This document shows, piece after piece, positions 1 to 8,028 of a stretch of DNA of 28,270 nt; positions within the stretch are counted from its first letter, which is position 1, and each line of letters starts with the position of its first letter. This stretch comes from CAZUVQ01 sp964623915 (GTDB lineage Bacteria > Bacillota > Clostridia > UMGS1883 > UMGS1540). Where the stretch lies: positions 1 to 28,270 of the forward strand of contig CAZUVQ010000008.1 in NCBI GenBank assembly GCA_964623915.1, read 5' to 3'. Under the pieces are notes generated by a model. That model was not told the origin of the DNA. It worked only from the letters and a program-made list of their open reading frames with translations, and did not search any database. The position numbers and the translations under genes were made by a program.

Positions 1-1
1 C

Positions 2-601
2 ATGAAGGCATACAGAGAGCCAATATATCGGGATATTCTCAATAAAGCCGATATGATTATTCCTGATGGTATCGGTGTTGTAATAGCATCAAAAATTCTT
101 AAAAAACCTGTAAAGGAAAGAGTTGCAGGGTATGATTTAACTTGTAATATGTTAAAGCATTGTGCCAAAAACAACATACCCGTTTACATATACGGAGGAA
201 AACCGGGTGTTGCATCATTGGCAGGCGAGGCGGTCCAAAAAAACTTTGGTGTTTGCGTTTGCGGCACAGAACACGGATATCACAAAGACAGTTCCTTTGT
301 TATCAACGATATCTGTGAAAAAAAACCGGGTCTTTTGCTTGTATGCCTCGGTGCGCCATTACAGGAAAAATGGATTGTTGAAAACCGCAGTAAAATCCCT
401 TTGTGTCTTTTGATAGGTGCCGGCGGAAGCGTTGATGTGCTTTCCGGAAAAACAAAAAGGGCGCCGCAGTTTTTTATAAAATTAAACCTTGAATGGTTCT
501 ATCGCCTTATAGCACAGCCGTCAAGGTTGATTCGCATGATGGACTTGCCTAAATTTATTATAACAGTTCTCATAAAAGGTGAAAAACAAAAGAATAATTA
601 G
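2..601 (+). CDS. WecG/TagA/CpsF family glycosyltransferase (5' end outside window)
   Basis: This is the C-terminal part of a GT26-family glycosyltransferase. The family transfers N-acetylmannosamine or a similar sugar to a lipid-linked intermediate in teichoic acid or capsule synthesis at the inner face of the membrane. Family hallmarks are visible in order: PDGIGVV near residue 22, a sugar-nucleotide loop YGGKPGVA near 64, VCLGAPLQEKWI near 114, and GAGGSVDVLSGKTKRAP near 140. About 40 N-terminal residues that the family normally has are absent because the gene enters from outside the window, so the ATG at base 2 is an internal methionine and not the start. The stop lies 14 bp before thyX, so the two are probably co-transcribed. 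The family assignment is firm; the acceptor is unknown. Confidence 0.9.
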   Translation: MKAYREPIYRDILNKADMIIPDGIGVVIASKILKKPVKERVAGYDLTCNMLKHCAKNNIPVYIYGGKPGVASLAGEAVQKNFGVCVCGTEHGYHKDSSFVINDICEKKPGLLLVCLGAPLQEKWIVENRSKIPLCLLIGAGGSVDVLSGKTKRAPQFFIKLNLEWFYRLIAQPSRLIRMMDLPKFIITVLIKGEKQKNN

Positions 602-615
602 AGGAGAATTGACGT

Positions 616-1386
616 ATGGTAAAAGTTGTATTGTTATCACACACGCCCGAACCCGAAAAGGTAGTAGCTGCAGCTGCAAAGGTATGCTACTCACATAATG
701 GGGTTGAGAATATATATGACAAGCTTGATAATAAAGCTACTGAAAGCTTTATTAATATGTTATCTGATTTAGGGCATGAGAGCCCAACGGAACATGTCTC
801 GTTTACTTTTGGAATTGAAGGCGTGAGCCGTTCCTTGCTTGCGCAGATAACACGTCACAGAATAGCAAGTTATTCTGTGAAAAGCCAGAGATATGTAACG
901 GAGGGTGATTTTGAATATATAATTCCACCCGAAATAGAGACAGACCCCGACGCTTTGAAAATTTTCAAACAAGCCATGGAGAGTGATAAGAAATCATATA
1001 ATAAGCTTGCCGATATATTAAAATCCAAGCATGAAAAAGCTTTTCTTGCGGAAGGGAAAAGCGAAAAAGAAGCGGCTGCACTTGCCGAAAAGAAAGCCAT
1101 TGAGGATGCAAGATATGTTCTCTCAAATGCCTGTGAGACAAAAATGGTTGCCACATTTAACACAAGAAGCCTTATGAATTTTTTCCGCCATCGCTTGTGC
1201 GAGCGTGCTCAATGGGAAATACGTGAGCTTGCCGATAAAATGTATCACGAGGTTATTCGGGTTGCTCCAAACCTTTTTAAAACCGCCGGCCCGCCCTGTG
1301 TTACAGGGCCATGCCATGAGGGTAAAATGTCATGCGGGCAAATGATTGAGAAGAGAAAAATATATGGCGCCGAGAGGAAACAGTAA
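616..1386 (+). CDS. thyX: Flavin-dependent thymidylate synthase ThyX
   Basis: ThyX makes dTMP from dUMP using methylene-tetrahydrofolate, FAD and NADPH, the alternative to ThyA. The ThyX signature RHRxxSxxxxSxR is intact at residues 80-92 (RHRIASYSVKSQR), and the second conserved block RHRLCERAQWEIR is at about 191-203. An extra Lys/Glu/Ala-rich helical stretch at about 135-165 and a C-terminal tail with Cys228, Cys233 and Cys240 (PPCVTGPCHEGKMSCG) extend it beyond the shortest family members. Its length of 256 residues is within the family range. GAGGAG about 10 nt upstream supports the start. The stop codon overlaps the start of tmk (TAATG), so the enzyme making dTMP is translationally coupled to the kinase that uses it. 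Confidence 0.96.
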   Translation: MVKVVLLSHTPEPEKVVAAAAKVCYSHNGVENIYDKLDNKATESFINMLSDLGHESPTEHVSFTFGIEGVSRSLLAQITRHRIASYSVKSQRYVTEGDFEYIIPPEIETDPDALKIFKQAMESDKKSYNKLADILKSKHEKAFLAEGKSEKEAAALAEKKAIEDARYVLSNACETKMVATFNTRSLMNFFRHRLCERAQWEIRELADKMYHEVIRVAPNLFKTAGPPCVTGPCHEGKMSCGQMIEKRKIYGAERKQ

Positions 1387-2042
1387 TGCTTATAGTATTT
1401 GAAGGTGTTGATTCAAGCGGCAAGGCAACACAGTCTAACCTTTTTTATAAATATCTGAAAAAAAAGGGGACAGATGTTATGAAAATATCTTTTCCCGATT
1501 ATGATAGCCCCTCGTCATCACTTGTGAAAATGTATTTGGGTGGTGAATTCGGTTCGTCGGCACAAGATGTTTCTCCTTATGCAGCATCAGCCCTTTACGC
1601 TGTTGACCGTTTTGCATCATATAAAACAAAATGGGAAAAGTTTCTCATGGGTGGCGGCGTTGTGGTTGCTGACAGATATGTGACAAGCAATATGGTTCAT
1701 CAAGCATCAAAACTTAAAACAAACAAAGAGAAGGACGATTTTTTGGCGTGGCTTGATGATTTTGAATATGTTAAGCTTGGTTTGCCCCGTCCTGACAAAG
1801 TGATATTTCTTGATATGCCGCCCAGCTTTGCAAGTATGCTTATGGAGGACAGAAAAAATAAAATTACGGGTCAGGCAGACAAAGATATTCACGAAAGAGA
1901 CAGTGCTTATTTATATAGCGCATACCACAATGCTAGCTATATTGCCGATAAGCTTTTATGGACAAAAGTCCGCTGTGCTTTTGAAAGTGTGCGCCCTATA
2001 GACGATATAGAGGAAGAAATCAGAAAGACGGTGGGTATTTAA
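1386..2042 (+). CDS. tmk: Thymidylate kinase (dTMP kinase)
   Basis: This P-loop nucleoside monophosphate kinase phosphorylates dTMP to dTDP. The N terminus carries FEGVDSSGKATQ at residues 5-16, in which the canonical DGAGKST loop is replaced by DSSGKAT. A DRY motif (ADRYVTSN) follows near residue 97, and a lid region with DRKNKITG lies near 155. Its 218 residues match the family. The gene overlaps thyX upstream and the DUF2156 gene downstream, each by a single base in a TAATG junction, giving a tight dTMP to dTDP cassette. The SSGKAT loop and the extended lid suggest a clostridial sub-branch of the dTMP kinase family. Substrate specificity is inferred from the family and from the thyX neighbour. 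Confidence 0.9.
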   Translation: MLIVFEGVDSSGKATQSNLFYKYLKKKGTDVMKISFPDYDSPSSSLVKMYLGGEFGSSAQDVSPYAASALYAVDRFASYKTKWEKFLMGGGVVVADRYVTSNMVHQASKLKTNKEKDDFLAWLDDFEYVKLGLPRPDKVIFLDMPPSFASMLMEDRKNKITGQADKDIHERDSAYLYSAYHNASYIADKLLWTKVRCAFESVRPIDDIEEEIRKTVGI

Positions 2043-2896
2043 TGGACTTTAAACCTGTTACTCTAAATGACAGGAAATTATTTGAAAAATATTATAAATT
2101 TGAAAACAGTATAGGTTCACATTATTCTTTTACAAATTCATTTATCTGGCAAAAAGGATATGATGTAAAATATGCGATAATTGACGGGTTTTTATGTGTT
2201 TCCGCCTGTTTTACGGACAAGCCGTATTACACGTTTCCGGTAGGAGAAGGGGATATTGACCTTGTTCTTAATAAGCTTATAAAAAATGCAGGCGAACAAA
2301 CTGTTTTCACGCAGCTTACAAAAGAGGAGGCCGAGTATTTAAAAGATAATTTTGGCTTTGAAACATCAATTAATCTTGATATTGCAGAGTACGTATATGA
2401 GACAGAAAAACTTATTAAGCTATCAGGAAAAGCATACCATCAGAAGAAAAATCACCTGAACTCTTTTATTAAAAAATATGAATACACATTTGAAGAAATA
2501 AACATTGATAGTATACCTGATGCTAAAGAATTTTGTTTGCGCTCCATAGAAAAATTCACGGACAGAGAAAACGAGCGTGATGCTATTCATCGCCTTTTTG
2601 ATAACTTTTTCGGGCTTGAGCTTACCGGTGCTGTTATACGGGTGGACGGGGAAATTATTGCTGTAACTGCCGGTGAAATGTTAAATCCCGAAACTGCTGT
2701 AATTCATCTTGAAAAAGCTGATACAACTTTTTCAGGAAGCTATGCGGCAATAAACAATTTATTTGCTAAAAACTGTTTTCCAAACACAAAATATATAAAC
2801 AGAGAAGAGGATATGGGCATAGAGGGATTGAGAAAAGCAAAACAATCTTATAGGCCTGCTTTTATGGTCAACAAATATATGGCTGTAAAAGAGTAA
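2042..2896 (+). CDS. DUF2156 / phosphatidylglycerol lysyltransferase C-terminal-like protein
   Basis: A soluble protein of 284 residues that matches the DUF2156 type, which has two GNAT-like folds and is the same fold as the catalytic domain of MprF lysyl-phosphatidylglycerol synthases and FemX-type transferases. Typical stretches are the N-terminal SHYSFTNSFIWQ near residue 27, a basic helix KAYHQKKNHLNSFIKKY near 130, and C-terminal INREEDMGIEGLRKAKQSY near 250. No transmembrane segment is present, unlike full MprF. It overlaps tmk by one base and is followed after 25 bp by another acyltransferase-like gene. The true acceptor and donor (aminoacyl-tRNA or acyl-CoA) cannot be read from sequence. 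Family call good, function open. Confidence 0.8.
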   Translation: MDFKPVTLNDRKLFEKYYKFENSIGSHYSFTNSFIWQKGYDVKYAIIDGFLCVSACFTDKPYYTFPVGEGDIDLVLNKLIKNAGEQTVFTQLTKEEAEYLKDNFGFETSINLDIAEYVYETEKLIKLSGKAYHQKKNHLNSFIKKYEYTFEEINIDSIPDAKEFCLRSIEKFTDRENERDAIHRLFDNFFGLELTGAVIRVDGEIIAVTAGEMLNPETAVIHLEKADTTFSGSYAAINNLFAKNCFPNTKYINREEDMGIEGLRKAKQSYRPAFMVNKYMAVKE

Positions 2897-2921
2897 TGTT
2901 TTTTGAAAGGTTAGTAACAAC

Positions 2922-3767
2922 ATGGACATAAGAAATCCACGGCCGGATGAAACAGGAAAAATATATAACCTTTGGCAAAAGTGCTTTAATGACCCTAAGC
3001 CTTTTGCGGATTATCTGTTTGGTAAGCTGTACAGATATAATAATACAATTTGCATTTTTGAAGGAGAAAGCCTTTTATCAGCATTGCAGATATATTATCA
3101 CACTGCTATTTTTATGGGCAAAACAATTAAAACGGCTTATATAGCCGGTGTTTCAACTTATCCGAGGGAGCGGGGCAAGGGATACTGCAGTATACTGATG
3201 GCAGAGGCGGAAAAAAGGCTTATACAAGAGGGTATAGATATAATAACGCTAATTCCGTTTAATTTCAGCTTTTATGAAAGATATGGTTATCACTGTGTAT
3301 CATATTTGTATAACTACAGCGTAAAGAGCGAAAATAATAAAAAGTTTAAGGGCACCCCTAATGGCACGCAAAATGAAACAGTGCTTTATACTGATTTTAT
3401 AAAACAATTTGATTTTGCATTTTTGCGTGATGATAAGGTATTTTCCGAAATATATGAAGATGTCACAGTAAGTGGCGGAAGCATGTATAAAACAAACGGT
3501 GGATATATGTATATGTATCCTTCGCCAGAAGATATTTATGTTCCTGAAATTATTTACGAAAACGAGGATGCATTGTTTTTTATGCTATCTCATATAAATG
3601 AAAGCGGTAAAAATTTCACTATCAGAAGCGGCATCAACCTGTTGCCGTATTTTTCTGAAACCGATGTAAAAATTGAGATAAAGCCCCACCTTATGGTAAA
3701 GGAATTAAAACCGTTGGGGATTAAGACAGGCTTTAATAATTATATAAATATGTTAGGCTGGGTTTAG
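2922..3767 (+). CDS. GNAT family N-acetyltransferase
   Basis: An acetyl-CoA-dependent N-acyltransferase of 281 residues. The first half has the GNAT acetyl-CoA site: a beta strand leading into AGVSTYPRERGKGYCS near residues 75-90 (the R/QxxGxG/A pyrophosphate loop), then the helix ILMAEAEKRL and the strand ITLIPFNFSFYERYGY near 115. The second half, about 150-281, is a further domain, so the overall shape resembles Eis-type two-part acetyltransferases. A GAAAGG sequence about 13 nt upstream is the likely ribosome site. It sits directly behind the DUF2156 gene, giving two GNAT-fold proteins in a row. The acceptor is unknown; nothing nearby identifies an antibiotic or peptide substrate. Confidence 0.85.
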   Translation: MDIRNPRPDETGKIYNLWQKCFNDPKPFADYLFGKLYRYNNTICIFEGESLLSALQIYYHTAIFMGKTIKTAYIAGVSTYPRERGKGYCSILMAEAEKRLIQEGIDIITLIPFNFSFYERYGYHCVSYLYNYSVKSENNKKFKGTPNGTQNETVLYTDFIKQFDFAFLRDDKVFSEIYEDVTVSGGSMYKTNGGYMYMYPSPEDIYVPEIIYENEDALFFMLSHINESGKNFTIRSGINLLPYFSETDVKIEIKPHLMVKELKPLGIKTGFNNYINMLGWV

Positions 3768-3792
3768 AAATATTTGTGATGGGAGATTAGTT

Positions 3793-4323
3793 ATGGTTTA
3801 TGTATTTTTGGCTGACGGATTTGAAGAAATTGAAGCATTGTCAGTTGTGGATATTTTAAGGCGTGCAGGGGTATCGGTTGCAACTGTCGGCGTTACCGGT
3901 GAAGTAATGACGGGCTCACATAATATAAGTATTATCTCCGATATAAAAATAAGTGAAGTGAAAAAAGCGGAAATAGAAGCAATTGTACTGCCCGGCGGCG
4001 TTCCCGGAACCCCTAACCTTAAAGCAAATAAATTCTTGCTTGATATTCTCGCTTTTGCTCGTGAGAGCGATATTTTAACATGTGCCATATGTGCAGCACC
4101 TTCAATTCTTGGTGAGCTGGGGTATTTAAAGGGTGTTCGTGCAACTTGTTATCCGGGTTTTGAGGACACAATAGAATTATATGAAAATGTCCCCGTAATT
4201 CGGGATGGTAATATTATCACAGGTCGTGCGGCAGGCTCCGCTCACTTATTTGCATTTGAAATATTGAAAGCATTAAAAGGATGTGAAGAAGCCGATAAGG
4301 TCTTTTTTTCCATGATTTATTAA
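3793..4323 (+). CDS. DJ-1/PfpI family protein (YajL-like)
   Basis: A 176-residue member of the DJ-1/ThiJ/PfpI family. The reactive cysteine sits in the nucleophile elbow as Cys100 (CAICAAPS), and the partner glutamate is Glu14 in FEEIEAL, in the positions of DJ-1 Cys106 and Glu18. LPGGVPGTP near residue 66 is the conserved glycine loop. Family members are variously described as chaperones, glyoxalases or protein deglycases that counter carbonyl and oxidative damage, and which activity applies here cannot be read. GGGAG lies 8 nt before the ATG. It follows the GNAT gene and precedes mltG by 23 bp within the same run. Confidence 0.92.
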   Translation: MVYVFLADGFEEIEALSVVDILRRAGVSVATVGVTGEVMTGSHNISIISDIKISEVKKAEIEAIVLPGGVPGTPNLKANKFLLDILAFARESDILTCAICAAPSILGELGYLKGVRATCYPGFEDTIELYENVPVIRDGNIITGRAAGSAHLFAFEILKALKGCEEADKVFFSMIY

Positions 4324-4346
4324 TATACGGAATGAGATGAAATAAT

Positions 4347-5330
4347 TTGAAAAAAAACATAAGAAAAATACTTTTTGGTGTATTACTGCTCATGCTAATA
4401 ATTTCTGTAATTGATTTTACCGGTCTTTTTAGGGGTGACGGGGTTCAGATTTATATTAAAAGCGGAAGTACACCGGATAAAATCTATGAGCTAATGAAAA
4501 GCGAAAATATAATATTGTCAAAAACTCTGTTTTCTGTTTACGCCAAAGACAGCGCGAAAGATTTTAAAGCCGGTTATCATACTATGCACCGCCATATGCC
4601 GTATAAAGATGCAAAAAAAGAGCTTTTGCGTGTTGTCAGCACAAGCAAAACCGAGCGCCTTGTTACATTTCCCGAAGGGCTTGAACTGCGTGAGTTCGGA
4701 CAGGTTCTTGAAAAAGAGGGTATAGTATCGGCACAGGCTTTTTATGAGGCTTGTGAAAAAAATTATGACTTTGATTTTCTGCCCAAAAAGGGGAAAAACT
4801 ATCTTGAAGGATACCTTTTTCCCGATTCATATATGTTATCTGAAGAAAATACAGCTGAGGAAATAGTTATAAAAATGCTTTCCCGATTCGGCGAAATTCT
4901 TTCAGCTGAATATCGTCAGCGTGCCGAAGAAATGGGCAAGAGCATACATGAGATAATTACAATGGCATCATTAATAGAGCGAGAGGCGCAAATTGACAAT
5001 GAAAGGTCTGTTGTTGCATCTGTATTTTACAACAGAATAAACAGCAGTGAATACCCTTATTTGCAGTCCTGTGCTACCGTTGAATACATTTTAGAGAAAC
5101 GCAAGGCGGTATTGTCAAACGAAGATACTAAAATTGACAATCCGTATAATACTTATAAATATAAAGGGCTGCCTCCGGGGCCTATTGCTTCTCCGGGGCA
5201 AAAAAGCATTTATGCCGCTTTATACCCTGCTCAAACAAACTATTATTTCTTTGTTGCAAACGGTGACGGAACCCATAGCTTTTCAGAAACCTTTGGTGAA
5301 CACTTAAATTCAGGAGTCAATGCACAATGA
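4347..5330 (+). CDS. mltG: Endolytic peptidoglycan transglycosylase MltG
   Basis: MltG (YceG-like) cleaves nascent glycan strands at the membrane and sets their length. The protein starts at a TTG. A basic stretch KKNIRK is followed by one transmembrane helix at about residues 9-25, then a LysM-like extracytoplasmic part and the catalytic domain. The catalytic glutamate is Glu211 in MASLIEREAQ, equivalent to E. coli Glu218. The C-terminal signatures GLPPGPIASPG near 277 and FFVANGDGTHSFSETF near 300 are intact. Its 327 residues fit the family. The stop overlaps the ATG of trmR (ATGA), the same gene order as yrrL-yrrM in Bacillus. The TTG start is weakly preceded by GGAATGAG, so translation may be modest. 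Confidence 0.95.
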   Translation: MKKNIRKILFGVLLLMLIISVIDFTGLFRGDGVQIYIKSGSTPDKIYELMKSENIILSKTLFSVYAKDSAKDFKAGYHTMHRHMPYKDAKKELLRVVSTSKTERLVTFPEGLELREFGQVLEKEGIVSAQAFYEACEKNYDFDFLPKKGKNYLEGYLFPDSYMLSEENTAEEIVIKMLSRFGEILSAEYRQRAEEMGKSIHEIITMASLIEREAQIDNERSVVASVFYNRINSSEYPYLQSCATVEYILEKRKAVLSNEDTKIDNPYNTYKYKGLPPGPIASPGQKSIYAALYPAQTNYYFFVANGDGTHSFSETFGEHLNSGVNAQ

Positions 5331-6010
5331 GCAGTGAAAACATAAATTTTCCGTATATTACGGAGTATTTAAGGAACCTTCTCCCTAAAAGGGAGGGGCT
5401 TTTGCTTGAAATTGAAGAAAAGGCAAAAATCGAAGACAGCTATGTTCCTATAGCCGAGCCTGAAACCGAGCAGCTGCTGTCACTTCTCATTGATATGCAA
5501 AAGCCGAAAAATATTCTTGAGATAGGAACAGGCAGCGCATATTCAGCTATTTCCATGGCAATAAGAAGCAGAGACATAAAGGTTTTGACTGTTGAAAGGT
5601 ATGGTTTAGTTGCAAATGTTGCAAGAGATAATATAAAAAAAGCGAATCTATCAGACAGGATTACTCTTGTCACGGGTGAAGCGGCTGAGGTTTTAAAGGA
5701 CTTAAAAAACGAATTTGACATGATTTTTCTTGATGCGGCAAAAGCGCAATATATTAAATTTTTGCCCGATATTTTAAGAATACTGAAAAAAGGCGGTCTT
5801 TTGGTGAGCGACAATGTGCTTTATAAGGGTATGACCGCCGAAAAAAGCCTTCTTGTAAGAAGGAAAATTACAATTGTAAAAAGGCTTCGCATGTATCTTG
5901 AAGAAATTTCAGATAACCCTTATTTAACAACATCAGTTTTGCCGTTGGGCGACGGTGTTGCGCTCTCGTGGAGAAATAATAAAGACATTAAAGAGGATCA
6001 GTTATGTTAG
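5327..6010 (+). CDS. trmR: tRNA 5-hydroxyuridine methyltransferase TrmR (O-methyltransferase family)
   Basis: A class I SAM-dependent O-methyltransferase. The SAM-binding motif is EIGTGSAYS at residues 65-73, Glu90 ends the second strand, metal and catalytic residues lie in DMIFLDAAKAQY at 131-142 and SDNVLYKG at 161-168, and the family C terminus LPLGDGVALSW is present. Bacillus TrmR (YrrM) methylates 5-hydroxyuridine at wobble position 34 to 5-methoxyuridine. The assignment to that role rests on context: it lies between mltG and a U32 trhP-like gene exactly as in Bacillus, overlapping both (4 bp upstream, 7 bp downstream). Without context it could only be called a catechol-type O-methyltransferase. 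Confidence 0.88.
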   Translation: MSSENINFPYITEYLRNLLPKREGLLLEIEEKAKIEDSYVPIAEPETEQLLSLLIDMQKPKNILEIGTGSAYSAISMAIRSRDIKVLTVERYGLVANVARDNIKKANLSDRITLVTGEAAEVLKDLKNEFDMIFLDAAKAQYIKFLPDILRILKKGGLLVSDNVLYKGMTAEKSLLVRRKITIVKRLRMYLEEISDNPYLTTSVLPLGDGVALSWRNNKDIKEDQLC

Positions 6011-7206
6011 AACTTTTGGCGCCTGCAGGTAATCTTGACAGGCTGAAAACAGCTTTTTTATATGGTGCTGATGCGGTTTACTGCGGTGGAGAGGAGTTTT
6101 CTCTGCGTTCTGCCGCTGATAATTTCACAAAGGATGATATGCGTGAAGGGATTGAGTTTGCCCATGAGAGGGGAAAGCAAGTTTATGTTGCTGTTAACAT
6201 TGTCCCTCATAATGATGACCTTGAAAAAATTGTCGAATACGCTGATTATTTGTATAATGCAGGGGCTGATGGTGTAATTGTATCAGATTTAGGTGCATTT
6301 TCTGTTATCCGAAATACTGTGCCAAATCTTCATGTACACATAAGCACACAGGCAAATAACTTAAACTTTGAATCAGCTAAGCTGTGGCACAGTATGGGTG
6401 CCACAAGGGTTGTTCTTGCAAGGGAGTTAACGCTTAAGGAAATTGCCGAAATAAGAAGTAAGTTGCCGAAAGAATGTGAAATTGAGGTTTTTGTTCACGG
6501 TGCAATGTGCATATCACATTCCGGAAGGTGCCTTCTTTCAAATTATCTTACAAACCGTGACGGGAACAGGGGAGAGTGCGCCCAACCCTGCAGATGGAAA
6601 TATTTCCTTATGGAAGAAAAGCGCCCGAATCAGTTTATGCCTGTACATGAAAATGATCAGGGTACATTTATTTTTAATTCAAAGGACCTTTGCATGATAA
6701 AGCATATTGCAGAGCTTGACCGTGCAGGCGTTAAAAGCCTTAAAATAGAAGGCAGAATAAAATCAGACTTTTATGTTGCCACAATAGTTAAGGCATACCG
6801 TGATGCAATAGATAATTATTATGCCGGAAAGCCTTTTGATGAACTTCTTTTTGACGAGGTTTCAAAGGTTTCGCACAGAGAATATTCAGAGGGCTTCTAT
6901 TTTGGAAAACCTGAGCAGATTTATGGATATTCTTCTTATATCAGAAGCTATGACATAGTTGGAATTGTTCTCGAATATGATGAAAAAACAGGAATAGCCA
7001 AGGTGGAACAGAGAAATCGATTTTATAAGGGTGATACATTGGAGGTTTTGCCTCCTGTTGGCAGATATTTCGAGCATAAGGTTGATTTTTTAAAAAACAG
7101 TGAGGGAGAGGACATTGTTGTTGCCCCTCATGCGCAGATGATTTTTCATTTAAAGCTTGACAGACCGGTAGAAAAGTATACAATAATAAGAAAACAATCA
7201 GAATAA
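6004..7206 (+). CDS. trhP: U32 family tRNA hydroxylation protein TrhP
   Basis: A collagenase-like U32 family member. In bacteria this branch (TrhP/YegQ; YrrN/YrrO in Bacillus) forms 5-hydroxyuridine at tRNA position 34 from prephenate, and the paralogue RlhA acts on 23S rRNA. The protein begins directly with the family's LLAPAGNLDRLKTA. The U32 signature runs from EVFVHGAMC to GRC, and the four conserved cysteines Cys169, Cys176, Cys192 and Cys196 are probable iron-sulfur ligands. SLKIEGRIKS near residue 245 is also typical. Its 400 residues match the TrhP length, without the extra domain of RlhA. It overlaps trmR, the enzyme that methylates its product, so the pair can make mo5U34. Bacillus has two adjacent U32 genes where this genome has one. 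Confidence 0.88.
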   Translation: MLELLAPAGNLDRLKTAFLYGADAVYCGGEEFSLRSAADNFTKDDMREGIEFAHERGKQVYVAVNIVPHNDDLEKIVEYADYLYNAGADGVIVSDLGAFSVIRNTVPNLHVHISTQANNLNFESAKLWHSMGATRVVLARELTLKEIAEIRSKLPKECEIEVFVHGAMCISHSGRCLLSNYLTNRDGNRGECAQPCRWKYFLMEEKRPNQFMPVHENDQGTFIFNSKDLCMIKHIAELDRAGVKSLKIEGRIKSDFYVATIVKAYRDAIDNYYAGKPFDELLFDEVSKVSHREYSEGFYFGKPEQIYGYSSYIRSYDIVGIVLEYDEKTGIAKVEQRNRFYKGDTLEVLPPVGRYFEHKVDFLKNSEGEDIVVAPHAQMIFHLKLDRPVEKYTIIRKQSE

Positions 7207-7229
7207 ATATATAGCAATTATGGCTGAAT

Positions 7230-7233
7230 GGAG
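7230..7233 (+). promoter_or_regulatory. Ribosome binding site that fixes the proB start
   Basis: GGAG lies 9 nt before the ATG at 7243. The earlier in-frame ATG at 7228 overlaps this motif and has no Shine-Dalgarno sequence of its own, and the extra residues it would add (MEIIF) are not part of the family N terminus. The start at 7243 is preferred. Confidence 0.7.
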
Positions 7234-7242
7234 ATTATTTTT

Positions 7243-8028
7243 ATGGACTTTAAAGATGCAAAAAGAATTGTTGTAAAGGTTGGCACATCAACCATTACAT
7301 ACCCTAACGGAAAACTTAACCTTCAAAGAATTGATAACCTTGCCCGAGTTTTGTCGGGTATAAGAAATCAGGATAGAGAAGTTATTTTAGTAACATCGGG
7401 TGCTGTTGGCGTTGGTGTATCACGTCTTGGCATGAAGGAAAAGCCACATGACACAATAGGAAAGCAGGCGGCAGCCGCAGTCGGGCAGTGTGAGCTTATG
7501 AATATTTACGGTAAATTTTTCTCGGATTACGGTTATACTGTAAGCCAAGTATTAATAACAAAGGATATTGTTGACCACAGCATTCGTGAAGAGAACGCCC
7601 AAAATACTCTGCTTCGGCTTTTGGAGCTGGGCTCTATTCCCATAGTAAACGAAAACGATACTGTAGCAGTTGAGGAAATAGAGTTTGGCGATAATGATAC
7701 GCTTTCGGCTATTGTTGCAGTAATTGCGAAGGCTGACCTTTTGATTTTACTCAGTGATATAAAGGGGCTTTATGACGGAAATCCGAGGGATGATGAGCAG
7801 GCAAGGCTTATTCCTGTTGTGCATGAAATTACACCGGAAATTGAAAGCTTTGCAGGGGAGAGCGGAACATCTCAGGGAACAGGTGGAATGATAACAAAAA
7901 TTCATGCCGCTAAAATTTCAACCGCAAAGGGCATACCAATGGTTATTGCAAGTGGCGATAGACCGGAGATATTGTATGATATAACAGACGGTAAGGTAGA
8001 AGGGACGGTGTTTTATGGAAATATATGA
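7243..8028 (+). CDS. proB: Glutamate 5-kinase ProB (short form without PUA domain)
   Basis: ProB phosphorylates glutamate to gamma-glutamyl phosphate, the first step of proline synthesis. Amino acid kinase motifs are clear: RIVVKVGTST at the N terminus for phosphate binding, VTSGAVGVGV, QVLITKDIVD, the glutamate site VNENDTVAVEEIEFGDNDTLSAIVA, DIKGLYDGNP, and GTGGMITKIHAAK. At 261 residues it ends after the kinase domain. The C-terminal PUA domain of E. coli ProB (367 residues) is missing, as in many Firmicutes. Its last 14 bases overlap the start of proA in another frame, coupling kinase and reductase, whose labile intermediate is thought to be channelled. There is no attenuator or T-box in the 36 bp upstream. 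Confidence 0.96.
   Translation: MDFKDAKRIVVKVGTSTITYPNGKLNLQRIDNLARVLSGIRNQDREVILVTSGAVGVGVSRLGMKEKPHDTIGKQAAAAVGQCELMNIYGKFFSDYGYTVSQVLITKDIVDHSIREENAQNTLLRLLELGSIPIVNENDTVAVEEIEFGDNDTLSAIVAVIAKADLLILLSDIKGLYDGNPRDDEQARLIPVVHEITPEIESFAGESGTSQGTGGMITKIHAAKISTAKGIPMVIASGDRPEILYDITDGKVEGTVFYGNI

Noticed and set aside
5440..5814. 124-codon open frame on the minus strand opposite trmR
   Set aside because: It mirrors a complete O-methyltransferase gene and its Ser/Phe/Ile-rich translation is typical of an antisense frame.
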